The notes beneath the pieces were generated by a model, which saw only the letters and a program-made list of their open reading frames with translations, was not told the DNA's origin and did no database searches. This document shows positions 54,293 through 64,000 of a stretch of 64,000 bases of DNA, in pieces. The DNA is taken from assembly GCA_050084985.1 (NCBI GenBank), contig JBITNC010000001.1, positions 189,968,001 to 190,032,000 on the forward strand, read 5' to 3'. Source of the DNA: Nageia nagi (taxonomy: Eukaryota; Pinophyta). Each line of letters opens with the position of its first letter. The first letter of the stretch is position 1. Position numbers and translations under genes: made by a program.

Positions 54293-56559
54293 ATGAAGAT
54301 TATGGAGTAGGACAACCATAAGGCATATCTTCTTTAATACAATAGGGTTCTGACACATATGGTAGGCATCTATGACTATATTTGTATTTTTATTTTGTAA
54401 AATTTGCAAGTTTATGGTAGAAAATAGACAAATCATATGATACCTAGGGCTAGGGTTTTATACTTGTATGAATTTATGTTTAGAGGTAGTAGCTAGGCAT
54501 AAAAACATGATTTTATGGGATAGAGGGGGTAAGAGAAATTTTCCCCCAAGTTTTGAAAACATTTATCATAGAAAGCCTAGCATGGGTACTAATGTTAGTA
54601 TGGGAACGAGTTTCAGGGTAGGGAAATGACTATCTAGTTGTGGTTATTGTTTATGTGTACTAAAACTAACAAAATAAAGTTTTTACATTATATTTTAAAT
54701 GAATTTGTAAAAATGACTAATGCGTACCTTGTTGGTTTTTTATTGCAGTTTCATCAATTCTTTATAGAGCTCGATCCCATGTCCCAAAGTTAGAAGAGGT
54801 GTACAAAGTGGAAGGATAAGCTCATTGATTATGAGGTTTGTGTGCTTAGACATGTTGGCATGGGGTGGCTTCTTCATGCTCCATATGTTTGAGTGGATAA
54901 GGAGCTTCTCATAGTCCTAATGGAGAGATGGTATGAGAGTACCAACACCTTTCACCTTCCTACTAGGGAGATCACCATTATACCAAAGGATATACATAGG
55001 ATTCTATAGGTGCTCATGAAGGGGCACCCCATATTATTTTTGGAGGGGATGAGAGATTCATATTGCAAGTTGTCTACAAAGTGGCTTACTCATTTAGAGG
55101 AGTACCATGAAAGCAAAGGGTGCCTTCCTTCATCATTCCTTTAAAGGCAATATGAAGATATTCAGGCAAGTTCGATTGATTATGGTGGAATGCATAGATA
55201 GCATTATCCATATAAATAAAAATCATGAGGTTTTCCCACTTGATTTGATATGAGTAGTGTATGAGATAACCCAAGGTCATTAGTACACATGGGCTCGTTA
55301 TATCATAGCCCAGATTTATCATGATTTGCATAGCTTTATCATGGTGCAAAAGAGTGGTAAGAAGGTAGTACATTCATTTATCCTTTAGTGTTATGCATAT
55401 GAGCATATTGTAATGGTTTAGCCTAGAGAGCTTCATGTGCATGATACAGATCTTGATCATCCTATGTGGTATTGATGGGCGAATATGGGGAAGATCACAT
55501 GAGTCCACCGGACTACAAAGGCATACTGAAAGTTCATTGATGGCTTGATGGGTGGTAAATATCTAACCATACATAATGTAATTTTTATTTTAGTTTATTA
55601 GTTAAGGAAGAAAACTAACATATGATTTTGGTTTTTGTAGGAGATGTTATTTATAGATCATATACAAGGTTACTTTATTGGCCAAATGAGCCAAGGGGTG
55701 GGTTGGATTAGTAGAGGACATCATGTTATCATTAGATATGAAAGACATTTGTAGATCCCTATAGACTTGAGAGGGTTAGGAGGTAATTTGACAAGAAACA
55801 AGGCATTCCTTAAAAATGCAAGTTTATTATACGAATAGGGAGGTATAGGGCACACGACCCTAACCTATTTGATACACCTCCCAAGTGGGAAGAGGAGTGG
55901 AATCCTCCCTAGGACCATGGTTTGGGGAGTTATTCAAATAATAAGAAATATGACACACCTGATGGGCCTCTTTTTAACTAGGCTTATTTGACATGGTGGG
56001 TTGGAGCTAGACTAGATCCATTTGGTTTGTATGGGTTGGAGAACTTAGAAGAGGTGATCGCGGGTGAGGATGATGAAGAAGATGAGGAAGATAGGGATGA
56101 GGAAGAAGAAGATGAATAGGATGTGTAGATGGAGGAGTCACAACAACAGGAGGAGTAGGTTGGATGATATGTACCCATTGGCATTCCCATCATGAATACC
56201 TAATAGCAACTTGAGAATGAACTTAATAAATATGGTGGCAAAAAGAAAACATGTTGAGGATGCACTAGCTAGCCTAAAGGAGGATACTATTGGAGCATAG
56301 TATGAAGATGCTATGGGAGATGCATGAGGATGCATAGGATAATAACTTATTAAGGATGATAGACCATATGCTAGAGCATAATAAGAAGATTGAGGTCCTG
56401 ACCAATGAGAAGGGTCACCTATAGGCTCAACTTGTAGCACTAGAGGAGAAGACTAGACTGAAGAGGCCTAGCTTGAGTAGGATGACATCTAGGTATAAGA
56501 GTTTTAAGAGTGCTAGAAGTCATTATGGTACCACTAGCAGTGTTAGCATAGGGAAATGA
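54293..56559 (+). pseudogene. Plant Mobile Domain (PMD) gene, antisense inside a retroelement, three exons
   Basis: Exons 54,293-54,361, 54,749-55,554 and 55,641-56,559. Introns of 387 and 86 bp have GT-AG borders. PMD motifs are LRHVGMGWLLHAPYV, then LMERWYESTNTFHLPTREIT (the ERW..E.TFHLP..E.T signature), VYEITQGH, YTWARYIIAQIYHDLHSFIM, and in exon 3 YRLERVRR followed by a stop and FDKKQGIP, AYLTWWVGARLDPF and an Asp/Glu-rich tail. PMD proteins are related to the MAIN/MAIL family and also travel in plant retroelements. One frameshift near 55.13 kb, one after the acidic tail, and more than ten stops break the gene. Several stops sit where Trp or Gln is expected. Confidence 0.8.
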
Positions 56560-57539
56560 TGTAGACTTAGTTGTATGGATGGATGTATTTTGAAAAGATA
56601 ATGTAACAATCTATTTTTGACTAATATAATCAAGATATGTTATTATGAATGCTTAAATGTTTTATGAAATGTTTATGATTAAATCGTTTAAGACTTTATT
56701 TTGTTTTAATTTTTAAAGTGTTAATACATTGCATGGTTAATGGTTACTTAGGAAATGTGATGGATGATTTATGAATATAATAGCTTAAATATTTCGTTAA
56801 GTGACTTAGATATATAAAAGCAAGTAAATGGAACCCAATGCAAGCATTGACGTTTTCAAGGAATTATGGCATGTGGGTTTGATTTAATGGGTCTTAGAAA
56901 AAAATAAAGATGCAAATTCATATTTTGGAAAACTAAAGGCGAGGTATGGTTAGGCCTGAAGTTTGGGAACATTAAGGTAAAAATGAATCTAAATGATAAT
57001 AATGGGTTTAAGTGTAAATATTAATTACTAGCATGGGTGATAAGGAACCAAAAAGTTTCAGCTGTTTGAGAAAAATGGAAAGGAACCTAGCACAGATGCT
57101 AGTGTGATAGATAAGGAATGGTTCTAGCTTTAGCCTCTTCAGCACCAGTTGGTAAAAGTGTTAGATGTTCATGAGCAAAAAATGATCAAAGGGAACCTAG
57201 CGAAGGTTTTCTAGGTAAATTACAATAAGACATGGCAAGGTATAGAATATGGTCCTAAATATGATATGGATGACCTCAAAGAATTATTGGCTTCCTAAGA
57301 TTTGACAGGAAGGCCAATGCGCACACTGAGATCAACATCCACATGAAGTTACAAAGGGATATGGGGGATTGATTCCTAGCATTTAATAGATGCCCCTAGT
57401 GTGGTTAAGATGAAAGATAAGTGGATTACATCATAGTGCGAATGCAGGGTTGTAATGGGAATTTGATCATAAAACCAAAATAAGGATATATAAAATACTA
57501 CATACGTATCAAAAAACTATAAATGAAAGAACAAGAATA
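56560..57539. other. internal spacer of the PMD-carrying element
   Basis: Between the 3' ends of the two convergent genes. No coding motif recognised. Confidence 0.4.
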
Positions 57540-58894
57540 GTAATATGTACCTTTTCACCACATTGGGGGAAGATTACTCACAAAGTTGATGCTTGTATTT
57601 AATGATTTAGCTTTGAAAAAAATTAGAAATGGGTTGTTGAAGATGCCCATGCTCTTGTTCTTCTCATGTTGAGGACCTCTCAATTGCTTTGGTTTATCAT
57701 CTAATTTAGGTTCTAAGAAAGACACCTTCTTTTGATCAATTAGGTATATAATCTTATTGATCAATATCACACAATATTTTGTCACACTCTATTGGTGATA
57801 TTCATAGAACTGATCTAATTTGTATTCTTTTGGAACTCCTACTATAAAGGATGGTTGAACTGTAGGCTTAGGTGGTGGAACTAATAATTTTCTCTTGAAT
57901 GGGTGTGAATTTCCACCTAGAGAATTTTTGACATTCTATGTAGACTAATTTCTCTTCTTTGTCCACTTTTTGAATTGCATTTGCTACTACCATTTGTTGT
58001 TGTATTGATTCCACTTTGGTTACTCTTTGAGCTTCTTGGGGTTGTTCCATTTTGTATCAATGTTTAGGTTGTGAGGGTGAACTATCCCTTTTTTTTTTTC
58101 TTTGATTCAAGTTTCCATTATCCATATTTGATATTGAATATTTCCTTTTCCAACAATGCTTGTAAAAATTCATCAAGAGGTAGTTTATGATAGTCAAAAT
58201 ATTCTACTACATATTTTGGTTGAAGTGCCTCAAGGAAGGCCATTATTTTCATGTCACCATCTGCACAAACTTAATTAGCCTTTTAGTCCAAAATTTGATA
58301 AACTTCTCAATAGATTGACCTTTTATTTTCTCTATCTTCATCAATTCATTGAATGTAACCTTTTTTGCAATGTGGATTTGATAATGATCACAAAATACAC
58401 TCTTCAATCGTGTAAAACTAGTAAGGCTAGCATGTGGTAATTTGCTAAACCATTATGTGACCTCTACTTTTAGAGATAAAGGAAATAACTTCACATGTAA
58501 GTCCTCATCCAAGGTGACCAAGGACACTTCATTAGAAAAAATACATACATGAAGATATGGATTAATAGTACCATCAAATTTTGTGAATTTCAACTCTTTG
58601 CTAAAGAGTAAAACTGTAGATTTGATTCTCATACATAAGATATTGTTGTCTTTATTTTAATGAGGAACTAAACTTTTACACTTTGTTATTTTCCTAACTT
58701 GTTGTTGTAATCCTTCAATTCTATCTTGAGCTATCATTGGCAATGGTTTCTCCAAGGGTGATGCTAGCATGACTACTTGAATAACTTCTCTTGTATTTTC
58801 CAATGGTTGTTCTAAATGTTGACCTTCTTTAAAGGTTACCAATTATTATCTAGGCTTGAAGACTTTAAAAGCCCCTATTTTATCATTTCTATCA
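57540..58894 (-). pseudogene. gypsy gag of the PMD-carrying element, broken
   Basis: Minus-strand reading gives ELKFTKFDGTINPYLHVCIF, then SLVTLDEDLHVKLFPLSLKV, WFSKLPHASLTSFTRLKSVF and IEKIKGQSIEKFIKFWTKR, which is the retrotransposon Gag core (F-x-G-T-x-x-P-x-x-H). Near 57.8 kb a degraded zinc-finger motif FYEYHQ to YCVILINKIIYLIDQKK ends the protein, similar in plan to the Gag fragment at 570-880. Several stops occur. The N-terminal part lies beyond the inserted solo LTR. Confidence 0.75.
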
Positions 58895-60079
58895 TGTAAT
58901 GTTCTAAATGAACACTTATGCCAAATCAATCAATAGGACTCAACTAGGATTTCCCAAACCCTCAACTACACATCCACGTCACAACATTGGCCCTCTAGTG
59001 CACAATCACACTCCTAAGGCTAACATCAACCCTATTAGGGTTTCAAGGATATTACACATCCAATGAATTCTCATAATGATATATATACAAGTTTACAACA
59101 TCAACAAATACCATAACATTGAAAACCAACATAAAATGGGTCTAAACCCTAACACATGCACATGAACATCAATCACACAACAAGAATGAGACATAATATT
59201 ATTCAAATCTCCTAAATTACCCTAAGGATTGTACAAGGATATATGTATATAATATCAGGCCCTGTTGGCCATATCTCACAATCGACACTCTGAATTCACA
59301 CAATTAGAACCATGGGACAGACAAATCCCCTCAGAACTTGAATCCACTCTTGCGAAGGAGCCTCCTCAAATCTTGGTAGACCATTGAAGGTAGGGATTGG
59401 CCCTTGGATGCTACTAGATGGGTTAGATGCTCCACATAATCATAGATGCTTGAGATCCCTTAGCCCAAACACCCTCTAGATGCCCCATCTAGAAAAACAC
59501 ACTCAACATTGCTAAGCTTAGGTAGTCACATAGATAAGAGATAACAATAATAATCAATCAGCTAACATCTAAATGAGCTCCCCTTAAGTATTTATAAGCT
59601 CTATCCCAATAATCCACCTCAAAGTCATCCATGAGCCTTTTATTCCAATGTTGGGCATTTGGAGGGGCTTGATGACTTAACGCATTGTTATGATGTTCCA
59701 GAATGCCAACATAGCAACATAAGGCCCAGTAATGCCAATGTGGGGTCCCAATCAACTTGAAGTCCAATGTGGGGTTCCTGGAAGCCTAGTAAGCCAAGAT
59801 TGAGTTGTGGGTCCCTCTTAGAGGTGGTGCAAACATGAAATCCATCTTAGAACATTAGGACTTGGGATTCCCACAACTAAGGATCTCCAATCCTACAACA
59901 CACTAACATGACTACTTAAGAGAGAGATGTCCTATTAGGGCTTACAAGTGGGGTCCACATGACCTAGTATGTCTCTTGTCTTAATATATAAACATAAACA
60001 TGATCAAATACAAGGGATATCTCTAAGATATCTACTTGATGATTACAAATTAGCACTATAGTACAAAAGGGATATCACA
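58895..60079 (-). mobile_element. solo LTR inserted in the PMD-carrying element
   Basis: 1,185 bp, TGTAATGTTC to GGGATATCACA, with a perfect 5-bp duplication TATCA (58,890-58,894 and 60,080-60,084). A TATAAATA motif on the minus strand (59,589-59,596) suggests minus orientation. No internal sequence remains. Confidence 0.82.
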
Positions 60080-60084
60080 TATCA

Positions 60085-61573
60085 CAAATGATATTCTATA
60101 ATGTTGATGAGACAAACCACTCTTTATCATCATGAGGCATCAATATTATGGATTATTTATTACAATTTATAAATTTTGTACATTTGATGTCATTTTCTTC
60201 TTAAATCCATCTAGGAATGGGTTGCATAGCTTGAGCAAGTAGTCTATCTACTTCTTCTTCTTGATATTTTTGCTTATCTGTGCGATTACAATGGACTAGT
60301 CGCGTATTCTTAATTTGAAATATTCCTATCTTATTTTTGTAATCATTTTAAATTTTTGAAGCAAACACTTATAATATGATACCTTTATGGGTATAGTATT
60401 TTTATGCTCATCTACTAAGTGAAATTTTTTTGATTCGATCCTATTATCTTCCTCTAACCATTATGGATATGGTGTATCAACTTCTTCAAGAATTTTATTG
60501 ATCTCTTCATACTTTGTGGGATCTTCTTGCTCACACTCATCTTCAACAAAATATTTGTATCTTAATAAAAATATGGAACTTGTTCATCCTATCTATTATA
60601 TTCAACTTGTGGGATTAAACCATTATCATTATCTAATAGGATTGGATTATCACCCTTATCTTACTGGTGAAGCAAATCTTGTAATGTAGTAGGTTGATCA
60701 AGTTTCTTGCTCACATTGTTGATTAGATCAATAATATCTTATTGATTTCCTTGATCTACACCTATCATGGGAATCTCTATAGGAATAAGAACTACTACTT
60801 TTATTTGAGGCTCAACATCCATGCTAGGGTTAGCACTGATGCTAATGTGGGTGTCTATGCTAGATTCTAGAAGAATAAATGGGCATAAATTTGGCATAGG
60901 TGTAAACATATTTGTAAAGAATTCCAAATTTGTATTTTAAGGTGTGAGGTTCATGTTATTAAGAGCTATGTTCTCCTTGTACCTATTATAATTCCATAAC
61001 TTGTGTTGCTTCACCACCTCTTCATCTTCATGTGCATCAACTGCATAAGCCTTTTCCTCAACTAGTAATTCACTATGAAGCTTGATGAACTATGTTTGTT
61101 CTCCTTAGAATCCATGAATTTTTTGAATACTTTATCATCAGTCAATTAGAAAATGATCTCTTCAATTGGAGGAGGAACTTATTGATTTGGTGGAGTCTGA
61201 TATCCTGTATTATCTAAATCAACCCTTTGATTTATTATCTTAGCTAAACTATTAAAGCTATTATCAAAACTCTCTCGATATGAAACACTATTGGTGGCAT
61301 CTTTAGTTATCTACCCTTATACATTAGTAGATGGTTGTTTGCTGCAAATTCTTTCACTTCACCATTGAACCACCTTAGGTCTACCAATTTGTCTTCTTTT
61401 TGGAGTTTTATTAGCTATAGGGTTAGTATTAAGATGTGCATTTTCATTGCTAGTAACAAAAAATGTTTTAAGAAGATAATGTGTAAACAAAACCTTTAGT
61501 AGGTTTTATATTGCGATAGAATTTGTAGGTTCAAAAGCAACTTTTATTCTAACCCTAATTAAGAGAGAAAAAT
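60085..61573 (-). pseudogene. leader and N-terminal gag remains of the PMD-carrying element
   Basis: Minus-strand reading near 61.4 kb gives KTPKRRQIGRPKVVQW and further left a weakly coding-like stretch with many stops. It lies between the primer-binding site and the solo LTR and should hold the leader and start of gag. No firm domain. Confidence 0.4.
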
Positions 61574-61594
61574 CCATAAATGGGTGGGTGCCAA
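61574..61594 (-). other. primer-binding site of the PMD-carrying element
   Basis: Minus strand TTGGCACCCACCCATTT immediately next to the LTR. It resembles TGGCGCCCACC-type primer sites of gypsy elements with one G-to-A change, unlike the tRNA-Met site used by the chromovirus. Confidence 0.65.
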
Positions 61595-62387
61595 TATTTT
61601 GATATGTGTTTTGGTATCACCTATGGTTTTATCCTAAATAAACTAAATACACAAACATTTATTGTATGATTTATATAAGCTAATTTACTCAAATAAACAT
61701 ACATGAATAATAAAATATAATACTGTAGTAATAGAATAATGAAATTACATTGATGTCAAGATGTAAAATGAGCTACACACACTAAAGAGAAAGGAATCAA
61801 GTGAAAGATAAATACTTATGTATCCTTACCTATTTCAAGGTTGATGATATGATGAACAAACTTATCAAAGAGTAGTGACCTTACTATTTGAACCCCAAGG
61901 CCAACTGTAGAGGAAATACCAACATGGGTGCTAATCTCTGAGAGCTCAACATAAGCACAAACACTAGTATAAGCATGAATTTTCTTAAGGAATAAAGCTC
62001 ACAAAAAAGGATTGATGATATCAGATAATATGATAAGTTGAAGCGAGTATATGATCATAGAAATGGATGACAAATATTTGCTTGAGTGATATCAAGATTG
62101 TAGTCTCAATAGGTGGTGTTTAGAAATACCTAAGTGCAGGGTATCAGTTATCGAGATGTAATCTTGATATACTTTCCTCAAGTTAGAGATACTTACATTT
62201 ATATTAGGCATGATATCACCATTTGATCCCTTGAATATTGGTTGAAGTAATCCTAGTGTACCTAACATTAAACATAAGAATACAACCTAATAAATATATG
62301 ATAATAAGGGTAAAATATGACTAAATGTGTGTGTAAAGTTATATCTAAGTGGGACCATATTAAGGGGACCAATTTAAGATGTCAACA
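61595..62387 (-). repeat. 5' LTR of the PMD-carrying element
   Basis: 793 bp. On the minus strand it starts TGTTGACATC. Its inner end reads ..AAAATA, where the final CA has become TA. Confidence 0.88.
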
Positions 62388-62392
62388 ATAAC

Positions 62393-62744
62393 ATCCAACA
62401 CATCTATCAGGTGCTTAGAGGATTATGCTTGTTTAGAATATTATATTTTCTTTCTTCGTGAAGGAGTCTAATTTTGTCTTTGCCTTTCTTAAAGTGCCTT
62501 GTACCTTTTTTTAACCTATATATTTTTTTCTACTGTTATTTATCACCACAAGTTCTAGATTGATGATTCATCTTCTAATTTGGATATAGCATCTCATGCC
62601 AAATATTTTGATAGGTTATATGACATGGTTCTATCAAGAAACGAAGGAGATATTACACTTTGAATTCTATGTCCTGGTCCTATATTTTATAGTTGCATGT
62701 GCATAGGAATTTACCATATTCTCATATTTAATTGAATTTCTCTA
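62393..62744. other. no gene recognised
   Basis: Short AT-rich spacer between two LTR elements. Confidence 0.4.
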
Positions 62745-63687
62745 TGTTACATCCCTCTCATAGGGATATGACTTAGTAATTGATTATATCTAAAAGTGAG
62801 CAATGTAATTAAGAGTCATTATGTACCTTTTAATAATAATGAAATATAATGACGTATTAGTAAGATCTTGGTATAGGAGATTTATAGATCCAAGGGACCA
62901 ATTGTTAGCCCCAATGTGGGATGTCTCCCTCCTAGAGATAGTTAGGAGTATTTAATAACATTATAGATGATTATGGTAACTACAAGGAGTGATTATGTGA
63001 ATCTCAAGGTAAATTTATGCTCCTATGGATTAGATGCATAGTCTTGCATGATTCCTAGGTGAGATCTAGATATGAGATGAAGCTTTATAAAGGAGGAGCA
63101 CATCATTGTAAAGGATATTCAACTTATTCATTTATCTTATGCTCTTCTACCTCAGATCATGGTGTGGAGCCATCTCTTGGGCCTCTTATTAGACTAAAAC
63201 CTAACAAGAGAAGGGTTTAATGGTATGAAACCCTCACTAAATCTTGGATAAGGATAAAAATCCTTAGTCAGTTAAGTTCTAAATCTTAGATTTGGGGGTT
63301 GAAGGCCCTAATAGTGTGATGTTAGCAAATTAGGATGGTTTATGATATTGGTTTATGCTAGATCTAGCCTTGTAAGCTAGACGTCTAGCCTATTTCGGGC
63401 TCCTTGCATTGCACTTGCCCCATTTTTAATATACATTATAGCATTGGCCTTGGATATCACATTTGTTATGGTATTTATGCTTTATTATGTGACATCTAAC
63501 ATTTTGACTTGTGCTCTTGGTAATTGAGAAGATATCTTAGGTGTTTTCCATTATTTCTTTCTCATTGATAGTTTATTGGGTATTTTTAGCCATTATGTTT
63601 AGATCTAAAATTAATTATTGCTCTTGGCATAGTTCATTGTATTTATAGAATAATATTTGGCATATAAAATAATTTGGTTCATCATAG
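62745..63687 (+). repeat. 5' LTR of an element that leaves the window
   Basis: Starts TGTTACATCCC. TATAAAGG at 63,086-63,093 fits a plus-strand promoter. It is followed by TGGTATAAATTT at 63,688, a decayed tRNA-Met primer-binding site. The exact LTR end (about 63,679-63,687) is uncertain. The partner LTR is outside the window, so no target duplication can be checked; the left flank is CTCTA. Confidence 0.6.
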
Positions 63688-63720
63688 TGGTATAAATTTT
63701 TAATCCTACCATCTTGTGAA

Positions 63721-64000
63721 GATGGAAGATGGTAAGTCATACAAATCTACATCAAGAATGGAAAAATTGGATGCAACCATGGATTTGGTAGAGAAATTGC
63801 TCAAGGAGCTAATACAAAGAGGAGTTCATCATGAAGGGAAGGGTGATCTATTCTTAGATCTCATGCTATAGCATAAATTGAATATTGGAAGGGATAATTA
63901 CCGCATGAGAAATCTGCTAGGGCACCCACCACCCTTGTGTCCACTTCCACCACCATGGCCACATTTGTAGGTGAGATAGCCTCCTTGGGTGGAAACCTTG
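63721..64000 (+). pseudogene. start of gag of the right-edge element
   Basis: ATG at 63,721 opens MEDGKSYKSTSRMEKLDATM and VEKLLKELIQRGVHHEGKGD, then a stop (TAG at 63,868) and a His/Pro-rich stretch. The position after an LTR and primer-binding site implies gag. The sequence is cut by the window edge, so no domain can be confirmed. Confidence 0.45.

Larger units (their letters stand above)
51834..62387 (-). mobile_element. gypsy-type element with gag, no pol, and an antisense Plant Mobile Domain gene
   Basis: Two LTRs of 790 and 793 bp are flanked by a perfect 5-bp duplication ATAAC (51,829-51,833 and 62,388-62,392). The primer-binding site and gag place it on the minus strand. Gag lies at about 58.85-57.54 kb. 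The space normally used by pol holds instead a plus-strand gene with a Plant Mobile Domain and a repeat-rich stretch. No RT, RNase H or integrase motif was seen, so the copy would depend on enzymes from another element. A solo LTR (58,895-60,079) interrupts the leader region. Confidence 0.88.

Noticed and set aside
55086-56440. Minus-strand ORFs of 69 to 100 codons, including Ser-rich runs
   Set aside because: They are antisense to the PMD gene. The Ser runs mirror its Asp/Glu-rich tail.
1-64000. CRISPR array, bacterial operon, rRNA or tRNA gene
   Set aside because: No regular spacer-repeat pattern or RNA gene was seen. The hairpin arrays have irregular spacing and lie in a plant retroelement context.

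Overview
The window looks like nuclear DNA of a seed plant, most probably a gymnosperm. It holds one recognisable host gene, spread over about 29 kb on the minus strand, and almost everything else is decayed transposable elements. There are no bacterial operons, rRNA or CRISPR arrays. The gymnosperm reading is an inference from the 25-kb intron, the old nested LTR elements and the low gene density.

Host gene: positions 19,782-48,449 (minus) carry eight exons with GT-AG introns and continuous reading phase. They encode a plastid ClpR2-like subunit of the Clp protease, from a transit peptide (exons 1-2, near 48.4 kb) through most of the ClpP-like fold (exons 3-8, 23.1-19.8 kb). Intron 2 is about 25.2 kb. 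The last exon or exons were not found. Either another intron longer than 19 kb runs off the left edge, or the gene is truncated.

Left part (1-19.7 kb): a decayed Ty3-gypsy Gag fragment; a hAT-like non-autonomous element (4,849-5,411) with an imperfect 8-bp target duplication; a LINE tail; a candidate solo LTR (7,288-8,577); and two unrecognised retroelement-like units. Each of these units has an array of imperfect hairpin repeats (8.95-10.2 kb and 13.2-14.3 kb) a few hundred bases before a broken ORF that begins ATGGC-AA. A minus-strand relic of a similar kind (about 11.5-13.2 kb) lies between them.

Intron 2 of ClpR2 (23.07-48.23 kb): LINE-like tails; an L1 copy with a 10-bp target duplication, no ORF2, and a solo LTR inside its ORF1 zinc knuckle; and a chromovirus (31,035-43,111, duplication CAAAT). 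The chromovirus is split by a Ty1-copia element (36,483-42,080), which is split in gag by a small terminal-inverted-repeat element (37,659-38,128) with a 9-bp duplication. A further solo LTR (44,022-44,929) and a possible second hAT-like element follow.

Right part (48.5-64 kb): a gypsy pol fragment, then a complete gypsy-type element (51,834-62,387, duplication ATAAC) on the minus strand. It has gag but no visible pol. In antisense it carries a decayed Plant Mobile Domain gene that still has two introns, and a solo LTR (58,895-60,079) interrupts its leader. A new LTR element with a primer-binding site and the start of gag begins at 62,745 and leaves the window.

All element ORFs are broken by stops or frameshifts. 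Only the ClpR2 exons and one unrecognised 253-codon ORF (12,437-13,198) are free of stops.
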